Part shown: piece by piece, positions 1-11,921 of the stretch
Layout of the letters: each line of letters opens with the position of its first letter
Numbering within the stretch: position 1 is the first letter of the stretch
Source: Artocarpus heterophyllus
Taxonomy: Eukaryota; Streptophyta; Magnoliopsida; Rosales; Moraceae
Direction of reading: 5' to 3'
DNA: 64,000 nt
Assembly (NCBI GenBank): GCA_025403435.1
Contig: CM046335.1
Coordinates: 8,995,187-9,059,186 of the forward strand
Position numbers and translations under genes: made by a program
Notes under the pieces: model-generated
What the model saw: the letters and a program-made list of their open reading frames with translations, nothing else
Databases searched by the model: none
Told to the model about the DNA's origin: nothing

Positions 1-770
1 TTTGTCTATATATCATTTTGAGCGTTCGAGTGTTTCTTTTCTTTTTCTTTTTCTTTTTCTTTTATTTTTTTTTTAAGTTATTAAGCCACATCAACATCAG
101 TAGATTTGTGAAAAGGATTTTGGGATTGTATGATTTAATCATTCCTCCTTCATGTGTTTTAATTTTTTTTATTTTTTATTTTTCATTTTTTTTTATCTCT
201 CTTGGCGTCTTTCAATTCTCTCCTACTTTCTTTAAGAAAAATGATGGTCCGGAATTTCATCATATCAATAAGTCATTATTGAAAAAAAAAAGACCATATT
301 TTTAGTTGGTTCAGCTTCGCTTAGCATCCAATTTGAAGTACGCAACAGGCAAATCATGGAATCCAACCACTACTTTTTCATTTTCACTTTTATTCTCTCT
401 CTTAAGGGGAAAAAAAAGTGCTACGATAAGAATAGAATCTAAAGAGCTGTACAATTTTGGGTTGTGTTGATGGAACTCTTCATAATTCGTGTCAGCTGAG
501 GCAGCAGAATCATTGAATTGCTGTAAGAAGAAGACAATGACTTTTATGTACTTGTGTCCTATATTGTTGTGTGTGTTTGGTTTTTTTTTTTTTTTTCGTA
601 AACATATACACATATTTCTTGTTCTTGAGAGGCATTCTCGAGTATAGCACATCACATGTGACATGGATTTTGCATAATCGGCCGGACGCAACGAAGTTAA
701 TTAGATATTGATCTCATATTGACAGTGAATTACCGTCATTTCTGTTTGCATTTTGGGGGAGATTTTGTGA
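1..770. other. AT-rich low-complexity intergenic DNA
   Basis: The first ~80 bases are a T-rich (CTTTTT)n tract and there are further T runs near 575-595. A 95-residue plus-strand frame is mostly phenylalanine encoded by poly-T. A 126-residue minus-strand frame (311-691) has no domain I recognise. I see no supportable gene. Confidence 0.6.
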
Positions 771-799
771 TGAGAAGTTCGTCTGAAATTCAAACCCTC

Positions 800-1840
800 T
801 GTTTTTTGAACCAAACATTTAACTAAGCAGGCCAAGAAGGTCAATTTAAGAATGCTATCAAGTTGGTTGAGAAGACCAGAAGGCCACCAAGTAGGCGAAG
901 AAGGTCAATTCAAGAAGACCAATTCGAGAAAGCCACCAAGTAGGCTGAGAAGATCAATCCAAGAATGCCACAAAGTTAGTCAAGAAAACCAATCTGAGAG
1001 AACCACAAATTTAGCCGAAAAGACCAATCTGATGAGGCCAAGTAGGCCAAAAAGGTTAATATGAAAAGGCTAATCCAATAAGGCCATCGAGAAGGATGAA
1101 AAGATCACCAAACGAGTCCATCATGTCCAACCAATTTCTAAGCAGGATTCGACCACAAGCCTGACTAGGATCAATCCGACTAAGATTTGTCCGACCAAGA
1201 TCCGTTCAAATTGGATCAGTCTGACTATGATCTGTCCGATTAGGATTAGTCCGACTAGACCAAAGCAACTGTGGAGAACAGTTTTACAAAACTAGGAAGT
1301 GGTCAGACCTTGACGAGATCATTCCCTCTGTATGCACTAACACTTCCATACATAAATGGATTAGATCTAAAGATCATCATGTGACATCATCTTAGGCCCC
1401 CATTGGGCAATCTGCCTTATCCAAAGATCATGACACCTATCATTAGCCACCAAGACTCCGTACAGTAGCACACTGGGTCATGCAGCAAACCCATCTAACA
1501 CACCCGATCCAAACCAAACTCTATAAATAGGAGTATCAACTCCAACACAAAGCTACGAGCATTTTTTTCTTGCCTACTCTGCCTCTTTCCTTGCTCTTCC
1601 CGCTCAAAACGTTTGTTTGAACGTCAGAGTGCCCTTAACAGATATCACACCAGTGTCCCCTTACTGCGAGACTTTCTCTTTTCTTGCAAATTCGACCAAA
1701 CCAGACAAAGCCAGACAAAATAAGGAACTTGACCACTATGCGCCCCTACACGCGATGTTGTGCTAGTCTTGGGCATTAACAATTTGTTTGTGAGTTTTCT
1801 TCAACTTTATTGCTCTTCATAAAAAAGGATTAAAGAGTCT
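800..1840 (+). mobile_element. Ty3/gypsy-type LTR remnant (solo or truncated)
   Basis: No coding domain is present. A TATA-like box (CTATAAATAGG) lies at about 1521 and is followed by a pyrimidine-rich leader. Near 1620 comes a phrase like that in the R/U5 region of many plant Tat-lineage gypsy LTRs (GTCAGAGTGCCCTTAACAG). The 3' end near 1790 reads TTAACA, compatible with an LTR CA terminus. The upstream half is degenerate tandem repeats. A related segment sits at about 38.87-39.5 kb with the same order of features. I found no flanking gag-pol and no clear target duplication, so the limits are approximate. Confidence 0.45.
828..1262. repeat. Degenerate tandem repeats inside LTR remnant
   Basis: From 828 to about 1110 a unit of roughly 27-55 bp built on AAGAAGGTCAATTCAAGAA and GCCACCAAGTAGGC recurs with many changes. 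From about 1150 to 1262 a shorter unit built on GATCNGTCCGACTAGGAT recurs. The 70-residue frame at 852-1064 is only this repeat read in translation. Confidence 0.7.
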
Positions 1841-2800
1841 AACTCTTAACATGTCTTTCATATGCAAATATCAAAAAGTGGAGCCCAAAAAATTAGTGAG
1901 AGGGGGGCGTAAGTATGATTGAACTAATGAGGTGAAAGACGAAATTGATTTTAGGGGGGCAAATTATAATTTTAAGGAGGACAAAATATAATTTTAAAAG
2001 AGTAGAATACAACCATAAGGAAAAAAATTAAACAGAGCATCCGCCCATCTCATTCCTATGAGCCTCCACCCCAGCGAGAAAATCCCGATTTCTTCTTCAT
2101 TTTGAGTTCTATGTGTTTTCTCTTTATTTTTCTGTCAATTTACTTGCTTACTATCAACACAATTTCATTCTCAGCCATTCAAAAGCCCCTTCGCATCTCT
2201 TTATAACAATAACACACCCGCAATGTAATCTCCATCGTCCGATCCAATATCAAGAGCTATATCCATCCACCACCCATAGTGAATATATCATGTGCAGTAC
2301 AAAAGATTTGCTCCTTTTTTTTTAATAACCATTAGCATTATTTGATACCTGAACGTGTTGAGTTGTCTGTTTTGGTCCTCAGTGAAGAGTATTTTAAGTG
2401 TAATAAATCTGATTGGAAAGCATATATTCTCTACCAAACGAGTCTTCTTTCGTGAATATAAATCATTATGTGCCACTTTTGTGTGTGCTAACAGTCTCAT
2501 TTGTAGTTGGCACCCTATCAATGATGCTATGCCCAAAAAAAAAAAAAAAAAAGATTACACGAAGAATCATAGCATGTGTTATTTGCTTATAATATTATCA
2601 TACTTGGACAGTGGAAGTCATTACACTCTTCTCTCTTTTTTTTCCCCCTCTCGTGATAAGTAAAAGGGATAATCACATTCTAATAAATAAATAAATAAAT
2701 AGGAATCTTAGCCCTTAACAAGAAGAATGTGTAAAGAATTGACGTTTGTTTCCCCATTCTATGCAAAAGGATACAACAATACTAGTACACATGTATACAT
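1841..2800. other. Intergenic DNA, no gene seen
   Basis: AT-rich, with an A run at 2536-2553 and an (AATA)n tract at 2680-2700. The short frames here show no domain or codon pattern that supports a gene. Confidence 0.5.
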
Positions 2801-2814
2801 GATCTTCAAATATT

Positions 2815-3960
2815 TGCATAGAAATTGTTCGGTATTATTCACTAACGCAAGTGCACGTTATCGATCAAGTAATACAATAGTGAGTAAGAGTATCGTCTCA
2901 CAAGGACTGTTGTATAATAATCTAACTAAGTACTAAAGTTGGATTAACTCTAAGGTTTATCTAGCTGATCATATGAAGTTGAGATTGAATAAACTACTGA
3001 ACTAAAGTACTAAATTAAGAAGAAAAATTGCAATTAATTTCAAGAGATACTTCAATAAGACAAGGCGTTAAGGCATTTGATTTCACCATAATCACTAGAT
3101 ATGAATTTCATAAAATTATGCAACCCAATTAACAAGACACATGTGATGACAGAAATTCCTAAATTATTTACTATCCTATCTCTGGGTATAGCAAATCTAC
3201 TCAGTTTATTAACTCACTATATCTCTATGTGAATTTAAATAAATCGAAATGCATTAGGATTTATGAACTTTCCAGATAAAGCCACACAAATAATATGGTA
3301 TATCTCTATCCATATTTAATTCATGGTTATATGTTAGATGAAGCATTTGCATAATTCTCCCTTCTCAGTTTTTAACATGCACATCAGATCATTTAAATGA
3401 TAGCTAATCATTCAAAAGCATTAAGCATAATAACAAATAACTCACATGAATAAAATCAATTATGGTGCATAACTAAATATGAAATTCACATCATCATGAT
3501 TAGGCTACATCATAGCCCTAACTAAGAAAATTAGAACATAATTGAAAAAGAAATAAAAACTGAAAATTTAGTTGAATCAAACATTAAGAGTTAAGAGAAC
3601 AAGAAATTCTGTCACCAATCTCTCACTTCTTACTCCGGATTTCTTGACGGCTCCTAAGAAAATAAACAGCGCTCTGAAAAATAAGAAAAACCTAGCTCCT
3701 AAGACTATTACATTGTTGTCTATTTATACTACTCTTAAGTTAACAAAACCCTTGTTTCACGTCCAGAAATCATGGTTTAGAATCACCCTCGGCGCCGCGG
3801 CCCTTCTCTCCGAGCGCTGCAGCGCTTCCTTTGTTTTCTTTTTTTTCCGTCATAGCGTCGCGGTGATGAGTCCCTGCCAAAATCTCTACTCATACCACCC
3901 TTGGGCGCCGCGGCACTTCTGCTCTGCCAACACGCTCCAAGTTCGTGCTTAATTTGCAAT
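2815..3960. mobile_element. Retrotransposon-like non-coding segment
   Basis: The text around 2845-2910 (GCAAGTGCACG..., AGTGAGTAAGAGTATCGT) resembles a phrase I know from abundant non-coding segments of plant LTR retrotransposons. It is followed by a long AT-rich stretch. From 3780 to 3940 there is a short GC-rich patch with GGCGCCGCGG and GCGCTGCAGCGC motifs, also typical of that repeat class. No gag-pol frame survives. The 126-residue frame at 3572-3952 has no domain. The assignment rests on pattern memory and is tentative. Confidence 0.35.
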
Positions 3961-4040
3961 TTTTCTCCAATTTCTTGTGCTTGTGCTCGTGCTCCCTTTT
4001 GTTTTCTTTTCTTTCTTTCTTCAACCTACATCAATAAAAG

Positions 4041-4915
4041 CATACTTTCATGAAAAAGTTGGGTGGATCATGTAATTTTTCTCAAGAACATAGTAATATT
4101 TGCTAACTAAAAGCAGCCAAATAACTCTCTAAACTAGAGTTATCAGAAATCCAACATGATTTGTTCTTGTTTGGATGGCAATTCATGTCGATGGGTTGTA
4201 TTCGTGTCAAGTTGTGATTCAATATATGCAGAAATATCCTAAGACTAACACAACTGATGACATGAAAAGATTACGAAACCCAACACTAATACAAGCACAA
4301 CTGATGCATGAATGGATTAGGAAACCCAATCCCAATACAACCCGTCCTAATACGGATTAACACGAACACAACCTGCCTTAACATGTGATAGGCGATCTTC
4401 AATAAGCCTACAACTTGAAAGCAACCCGCAATCCAAAATAAACCTGTAATATTTTATAACTTTAAATTTACAAATTAGACACCAAATTTTATAAAAGTAA
4501 CATAAAACACATATTTCATAAAATTAAATTATTTGCATACGACAAACACATCAAAATTTCCACACAACATGAAATTGGTCAATTTCAATTAAAATCGTGT
4601 CATATCTGTATGGCCTAGTTATTGGAATGCATCCTAAAAAGTATCAATGTCATGTATGCTTTGCCCTAATGGAGTGGCAGACAGTCATCTCTCTAGCAGC
4701 TTCAGGATAAAAAACATGTGTTGAACGAATAAACAAATCTTCAATCTCTTACAGCCCGAATGACCAAAGACCCTAAATATTTTTCATGAAGTTGAGCAGT
4801 TAAAAGACCAAAGACCCCCTTCAATATCCCTTCTATCCTCCACCTTCACATTGGGGCTGTAAGAGACTGAAAACCTGTTCATGTTTATGGCCTGCCTCGA
4901 CCTCATTCTTTTAAG
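4041..4915. other. Intergenic DNA, possibly repeat-derived
   Basis: From 4150 to 4450 the text contains repeated Cs-and-As phrases (CGAAACCCAACAC, GGAAACCCAATCCC, CACGAACACAACC) like those in common plant repeats, but I cannot name the family. I see nothing else supportable. Confidence 0.35.
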
Positions 4916-4919
4916 ACAA

Positions 4920-5990
4920 TTACAGTGGCGGGAAGTCATATGGTAGACTGGCGTGTTCAAGATTTGATGTTCCATAACGGCTTTGGATGGGATTCTCAGC
5001 GTATTAATGATTTCCTTTGGCCAGTTGATAGAGATTTGGTCCTCCACTTACCAATGGGAAGACGTGGAAAGCCTGACCACTCGTATGGCGTTTCGATAAG
5101 AAAGGAGAATATTCGGTCAAATCTGGTTACAGAGTAATACAAACTTTCCACGATGCCGAAGGTTCTTCAAATCTACCTGGTGCTGGTGCGCAAGATCTTC
5201 TTATAGCGCAACTGTCATAACATTTTGCCCGCTTCTGCTACTATTCATTCTCGCCGAATCAATTGCAGCCGGATTTGTACAAGATGCTGTGATGCTCCTA
5301 AAGTTATCCTTCACGCACTGGTTCATTGTGATTGTATTAGTGGGGTCTAGGATTCTTGTCCTTTTGGTCCCCAAGTGATGCAATTTCGGTGTGAGTCTTG
5401 TCAAGAATTTTTCTCTGTTTATGTTTAAAAAACTAAAACAGTAGGATTTTGCCGTCTTCGCCCCGCTTCTTTGGTACCTTTGATATGAACGGAACAAATT
5501 TTTGCATGGGGGAAGGTTTACGAAACCAAAAGATATGATCAAAGATGCAGGTCTGTGGTTCCATTATTTGGGACTCTAGCGGTTTTGTAATGGGCGCCAT
5601 GTCCAAAGGTGGCGCAGGACTTTCACTCCTTTAATGGCAGAATGCATTGCAATTAGGGAAGGGCTTCAAATTGGCAGCACACATCGGCCTACGCGTTCAG
5701 ATTATTAGGAGTGATGCACCACTAGCTATTAGGAATGTAAATAGCCCTGTTTTTTTAGCTCCTGTTGGATCTGTTATTGATGATATTATGTCTTTGTTAG
5801 GAAGGCTTGGTGGTGGCTTTTTTGTTGCCATATTTCGCATCTAGCAAATGAAACGGCCCACTCACTAGCCCGCTTTACTTTTACCCACAACATTGAGTAC
5901 TATTGACTAGAGGAAGTACTGCATTTAGTAATGGACGATTTGTCACCGTAATCAATAAATATACCCATTTCACTTTCAAAAAAAAATAAT
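4920..5990 (+). pseudogene. LINE (non-LTR retrotransposon) 3' end, decayed
   Basis: Plus-strand coding remains of a plant LINE, broken by frameshifts and stops. A zf-RVT-like segment starts near 4925 (VDWRVQDLM, the W-D spacing, LHLPMGRRGKPD, then GEYSVKSGYRVIQ in another frame near 5100). A zinc-binding C-x2-CC...H-ALVHC phrase follows near 5275-5330. An RNase H-like (RVT_3) domain follows from about 5570 (DSSGFVMGAMSK, MAECIAIREGLQ, IRSDAPLAIRNVNS, then HLANETAHSLARF near 5840) and ends at a stop at 5949-5951. AATAAA lies at 5954-5959 and an A tract starts near 5978, as expected for a LINE 3' end. The reverse transcriptase itself is absent, so the copy is 5'-truncated. It is inactive. Confidence 0.8.
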
Positions 5991-6210
5991 AATATAATAG
6001 ATTACAGATGCCAACCAATTGAGAGATGAGCATGAACTTTTACGTTTTGGTGGGGTTTGATCGTACCCTCGCTGGGATTTTCTTACACGTAATCATCGCA
6101 TATACTTCTAATTTATTTTAAACTCAACAAATTGATCTGCTGACGAGGAATTTTGGACTTGCACCAAAGTAACGTTGCATTAAGGCAAGTTTAGTCATTT
6201 TATTTCTACA

Positions 6211-6241
<31 letters not shown>

Positions 6242-7695
6242 CAAAAAACAAAAAACAAAAAAAGTGTCAATTTAAACTTTCTACTCTGCTTGCTGCATCA
6301 ATAGTTGCTTGACGAATCACGCATTTGCAGAAAGTTATATACATCTGAAAAGCTTTTCTAATTGATAGAAATTGCACAAGCTAAAACCTCGATCATTGGA
6401 GGAAAATGCCGCAAAGACTAGTAATAGAAAATAATAAATAAATAATGAAAACTAGAATTGTTAACATTAATAGCTTCAACTCCCCCACTTTACAGCCTAA
6501 AACTTTGAAAATCTATCACTTTACTAACCCAAACTTTTGATCTCTATGTTTTGACCTTCAATCTAATTTTTTTGTCAAAAGTGACAGAATTAAACCAATG
6601 TTAACCCTACGTGAGTGCTTTCTAAGGGCAAAAATAATATTTTATCAATCCTAAGTGAAAGTTATCCTTCACACTCTCGTTTAGAAAATCAGTAAAAAAG
6701 TAATTTGAGGATTTTCAATTTAGGGTTTGCTGTGTTAGGGGTGAGAAGAGCGTTATAAAGCTATAAATAGTTTTAACGACCTAAAGCGGTAATTTTTTAA
6801 AGTTTAAAGGGGCAAAGTAGAAGAGACTTCATTCAGGAGCCATGAGTGCAATAACCGTAAAAACTGAAAAGAAATAATTGGTTCATTTCAAACCCCGCTT
6901 TTATTTTTAAATAAGTGTCCACTCAACTAATTGTCAAAAAAGTCTCCTGTACAATGGCTTAATATTAAATGAAATACCTAAAAAGGTCAAAAAAGAAAAC
7001 ACATATACATATATCTATCGTACAAGATCTTATAATTAATGGGCATTTAGGTGACTTGCGTCACTCCAAGCAGCCCATAAATAAAACCTACAGTGAATCT
7101 GCGAAACTCATGATAATGCAAAACTGAAAGGGAATCCGCTTACTGGGATTGTGATTATCCAGGCCTTCCTGCTCTTCATTTGTTTAAGGCAGCTCATGGA
7201 TTCTTTGCGTGTGCCACACACTGCCAAATTGCAATGTGATATCAAAGAGTTCAGAGCAGAGCCCTGATAGCATTGAGGACGACGCATTACCTCCTTGCAG
7301 TAGACAAAGTTCATGAAGGAATCGTACGGGGAAAAAAAAAGTCGCGGCCAGCATATTGTTGCTCCAAAAACTTGTCCCAAAATCAGCTTGTGAATCTTAT
7401 GTTTTGCCAAAACATATTCAGTGGCAGCTTTTCCTAATCGGCACTGATTTTCCCCGTGCTTATGTACCTTTTTTCCCTTGCCAGTTTTACAAGACAATTG
7501 CAGTGCTTGTCTTCATAGACTCGAAACTACTGTGTCAACCCAGACAATATATTCCTTTGAACGGGCATCGCCATTGCCCAAGTATAATATCGGCATGGGT
7601 TGCTGCAACATCCCTTCTGGCTTCAGCTTAGTATCAATGTCTTATGGCAAAGATGAGCTTCTTATCACTCAAGCTCGCCATCCCAAAGAGACGGC
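5991..7695. other. Spacer and likely 3' UTR of the DUF632 gene
   Basis: An (AAAAC)n tract lies at 6211-6263. The part nearest 7695 should hold the 3' untranslated region of the minus-strand gene that ends at 7696. The 129-residue minus frame at 7108-7497 and the plus frames there have no domain and I do not call them genes. Confidence 0.45.
6211..6263. repeat. (AAAAC)n microsatellite
   Basis: About six AAAAC units followed by longer A-run variants. Confidence 0.9.
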
Positions 7696-10600
7696 CTATG
7701 AAACTCTCTCTTGCTGCCTGGAAACACTTTCTTCTTTGCTGCGCTGCAATAGCTCCTCGTAAGCTTTCATGGAATTAGCCGTGAACCTTTCCATGGCCTC
7801 AAAAATGCGTTGCAAACTAGCCTGTACACTAGTATTGCTAGTGTCACTTTGATATACAACATGCCCACTAACTGAGAGACTCTTATTTTCCCCTGAGACC
7901 GGTACCATTTTCTTGTCAAATGCTTGAATCTCCTTCTGCATCTTCTGGTCCTCTCTATCCATGTTCTTCACTTTTCTCTCCAGATCCTTGCTTGCCATCA
8001 TCTTTTGGCGCGCTGCCTGCTTATCATGTTCCCAAATCTGAATCACACTCATTGTGAATACACGCATGGAATCAACCACTTCTTTTTCAGATATCCTCTC
8101 CATGGCTTGTGACCACTGATTACAGATTACAAAAACAGGAGGCGCACCTAACCGGCCAGGTGAAAAGGGAACTATACCATCTGGCGTTTCTTCAGGTTCG
8201 TACAAAAGACATTTGACAAGCCAATTATTTAAGGCCCTCACAAAACCCTTTTGGGCACTTATCCAAGTAGAGAATCTGAAAGTCCAGTTAAGAAGCTCGC
8301 GCCCAAACTGCAAAGTTGCTTCAAGATGTGCATCGCCAAACTTCTTACCAGATCCAATGGAACCTAAACCTCTAGCTTCTCTGATGACTTGGCATTGAAT
8401 ACGATGGCATTCAAGCATACATTTCCACATCCTTGTTAACCTAAAGAATTGCCAAATCAAACACCAATGAGAACCTAAAGCATGAGCATAAAATGGATAA
8501 CTCATACATCTACAAATCATAGACCTCCAACTTAGCAATAATCAGAAAATGTGAGAAAGCTTGCTTGTATTTTAGTCAGAAATAACAGGTGTCAACGTCA
8601 CATATAAGCAAATGAAGAAGACAAAAAAAAAAAAAAAAATCTTCCGTAATCAAATGCATGCAAACTGTCTCACCAAGTATTAGACTTATTTTTCAGCCTA
8701 ACTTTAGTACCAATAATAATCCTCGACCTGTCTTGTCTTATGGGTTCTGTGTAATCCAATATGAGACTAATCGCGAGGTAATGGACAAGCAAAACACTTG
8801 AAATTGAGAGAGATTTTTTTTTCCTCCTCAGTTTTACCACTTATATTTTTACCGTCAACTTCATTTATTAATAACAAAGTCTGAATACTTGATAAGAGTT
8901 TGATGCATCTCCTAAACAGCACAAATTACAAAAAGCCCCCAGACCCAAATAATTTCATTCTGGCCCGAGTCACATCTCTCCCATGAAATTACCAATAGGC
9001 ATATGCCACATACACATTAATTCTCACCGTGGCAATAAAATAATCAGGATACAAAATAACTTAAAACAACTTGACTAATAAAATAATCATGATATCAAAC
9101 ATACTTGATGATAACTAATACAATTAAATAATTATGATATCCACATTACTTGACAATGACTAAAAACAGAACCAAATTCATCAAACCGGACAAATTAACC
9201 AAGGATCACAAGAAGATGAAATCTACAACAACATATATAATTACAAAGTATGCCAGAAAGAACTCGTACGAAAACCATAAAACCAAAACCGTGAGCTGAA
9301 TTTTCTAACAAACATAAACCGGGTACACCAGATTAGGACTGAAAATCTGCATCAAACAATTACAAGTAGATAAACAAGGAGGTAAAACCCTACAAAGATC
9401 CCATAGAGCATGTAATTTCACGTACCCTTGAAGTAATTCATTTAGTTGTGGCCATAGTTCATCATCCCTTATCTTATTTATTGTCACAGATATCTTGTCA
9501 ACAACTTGAATTGCAATTCTTATCTTTGTAGAGAGACTCCTTATTAAGGTCCTAGTTGTATCAACTTTGTGTGCCTCAGCACCCCTTTCATCTAAACGCT
9601 TCAGCTTACGGCACTTTCTATCATGAATTACTCGCATCTTTTCCTCAGCCTGCAGATAAAGTCATAAATTTTGTACCATTAAGCAACGTCCAAGGGAGAC
9701 GTGTGATGTGCGAACACCTTGTAGCTGTTATCCCAGAAAATGATTAAGAAAGATAAAAATAACAGGAAGATCTGAATCCAACTTGTCACATGAGAATTGC
9801 TACAGGAAAAAAGTACATTTTTCTTCAAATGGCCCCACGTAGGACACAATTGCCATTTGATAGCTGTATTATGATTTTATAAGAGCTCAAAAGCATCAAC
9901 CAAGCATAATCCTTCATACTTCACAGCACAAGTCAAAGCTTTCACAAAAGATGCTCGTTCTGTCCATCGCCCGACTCCCATGAACTTGAACTGTTCACTC
10001 CATATATATAAACAGGAAAATTGAGGGCAGGAACATAAATTTTAGCACAGCATAGTTAGAAAAGTCCCAACTTTTCCATGAAACTCAGTGTGCATACTAT
10101 AGACGAATGTTAATAAAATATTACAACAGCGGAACTGCTAGGAAGCATACCTTAACTTCCTTGTAGAGCTTCTTTTCCCAAAGATATAGCTTGTGCAATG
10201 TAGAAGAAAGATTTCTCGACGTCGTCCGCAATTCTTCTTCAAAGTCCAACTGGGCCGGACCAGCCTTGTCGGCAGAGGATGACTCCACACCTTTGGACGT
10301 AGATGGCTGTGACGACATTGCCGATAAAGACGGTGTAACGACATGCAACATCTTGGAAGAAACTGCTTCACAACATAAGCTGAAAGTTAAAACTGCAGCT
10401 AACTAACCCCTATTCACACGAATAGAATTGAATTTTCTAAAAAAGATTGCTTGTGCTACACTGAGAAATTCTCTTAAGAGATCCACTGTAACGCTTCTGA
10501 ATTAGGCATCAAACAACAAAAAAGACACGAAATTTCAAACGGATCAAGCAAACAGATGCAGAGAAACTCAGATTTCATACCATGTTTACGGCCATACGGA

Positions 10601-11885
10601 AGCTTGCCCACCTCGAGCATCTGGGCAATTTCATTTCCGGACTCGGAAGCTCGCTGAAACTGAACCTCAATTTCTCTGACCACTTCGAAAACACCCCGAG
10701 AACCACCTCGGCCCTTAAATCCAGAACCACCGCCACTCCCTTTCGACCTTTCCTCATCGTCGACAACCTTCTTGTCCACCACGTGAACGTCAAACTCCAC
10801 CCCACGTTCGTTCTCCATCGAAACGCTCGGCCTTGCCTGGTAAAGCGACACGTCTGGTTCATCAACAACCTTGTCGTCCACATCGGCCTTCGAATGCTTC
10901 CCGCCGTCTCCGGCGAACTTCTGATCTCCGTGAACCTCCTTCACAACCTCATGCAGATAATCCTCATCTTCCAAGTCCGGAATTCCCTCCTCTTCCCTCA
11001 CCTCCCTCGAATCCCGACTCGGAGTGTGCTGAGAATAGTACTTGTCATAAGTCTCGAACGGGTTCAAAAAATCCCACGGCGAAGCCCTCGGTGGCGACGG
11101 TGGTGGTGGCGGCTTCGAAGAAGACGCCGCAGGCGCCGGCGCCGGAGACATAGCCCCATAGTGAGGCGGCGAGGAACCACCGTAGTAGCCGCCAATTCCA
11201 GTGCCGTAATTGGGATATCCATAGTACGCATAAGGATTAGAATTGGCGTTCATATAATTATTATTATTGTTATTATAAGGATAATAAGAAGCAGAAGAAG
11301 ACGATTCACCCATGTGATAGACAGTCTCTGGACTGAGAGGCCTCTGCTCATAGACCACAGACGGCGTGGCTTTGTTCTTCATGTAATTCATGTGCATAAA
11401 CCCGCCGGCGTACGGACCTAGGCCTCCTTGATCCGTCTCCATGTAATGATGGCCGCTGTGACCGCCGGGGCTGTGCAGAGGCGAGGGGTGGTCGTGGTCG
11501 TCGTCGGAGTGGTGAAGCGAGCCTGAATCGTCTAAATCCGAGTCGGATTGAAATTGGAGGTGCGCGTCGGAATTGGAGTTGGATTGAGCCGATTTTGAAG
11601 CTTGGACGGCGTGGCCAACATCTGGATCGCCTTTCCTCTGAGGAGGCAGATTGAGCTTCGCCGGAGCAGGCGAACCAGGCGGAGAAGAAGAAGAGTAAAG
11701 ATTATTAGCCATCTCGTGCTCAACGAATTTGTGTAGAGAATTACCGATTCCCTTGAGCGAGTGAATGTAAGCGAAGTGAGCCTCGGCGAGAGCGTATCTC
11801 TGGTGAATCGCCTCGTCGAGGAAGGCGCAGCGCTCGTGGCAGAGCGCCACCGCCGGTAGATCGTCGAGCTTCGAGCTGGTGCAGC

Positions 11886-11889
<4 letters not shown>
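7696..11889 (-). CDS. DUF630/DUF632 protein, NRG2-like (829 aa)
   Basis: Four exons on the minus strand: 11889-10581, 10362-10151, 9649-9426 and 8440-7696. All have GT-AG borders and phases that add up to 829 codons plus stop. The protein starts MGCTSSK: Gly2 and Cys3 fit N-myristoylation and S-acylation, so membrane attachment is likely. DUF630 covers about residues 1-60. A low-complexity Ser/Asp/His/Asn region follows. The family-typical proline stretch and SPWDFLNPFE block lie at about 260-280, and EEEGIPDLEDED at about 300-310. DUF632 runs from FEVVREIEVQF (about 401) through WEKKLYKEVK, HDRKCRKLKRLDERG and MWKCMLECH to about 715. A charged coiled coil follows at about 718-760. Members include Arabidopsis NRG2 (nitrate signalling) and rice/Arabidopsis leaf-shape regulators; which of these roles applies here is not shown. 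Older annotations call such proteins bZIP-like, but I see no bZIP. The start is chosen by the conserved MGC and DUF630. Confidence 0.95.

Positions 11890-11918
<29 letters not shown>
11890..11918. repeat. (CT)n/(GA)n directly before the DUF632 start codon
   Basis: Twenty-nine bases of CT repeat on the plus strand read as (GA)n on the coding strand and run straight into the ATG of the DUF630/DUF632 gene. This places the microsatellite in the 5' UTR. GA repeats in plant leaders can bind BASIC PENTACYSTEINE (GAGA-binding) factors, and the tract length may vary between alleles. Confidence 0.85.

Positions 11919-11921
<3 letters not shown>

Noticed and set aside
18..305. 95-residue Phe-rich frame
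   Set aside because: Produced by T-rich low-complexity DNA.
311..691. 126-residue minus-strand frame
   Set aside because: No recognisable domain, includes a Lys run from a poly-T tract, and no splice context supports it.
852..1064. 70-residue frame with a repeating Arg/Lys/Ser pattern
   Set aside because: Translation of a degenerate DNA tandem repeat inside an LTR remnant.
6715..6740. Telomere-like TTTAGGGTTTG
   Set aside because: A single unit only; not an interstitial telomeric array.
10582..11421. 279-residue plus-strand reading frame
   Set aside because: It is the antisense shadow of exon 1 of the DUF630/DUF632 gene; its Arg runs come from reverse reading of Ser/Pro codons.
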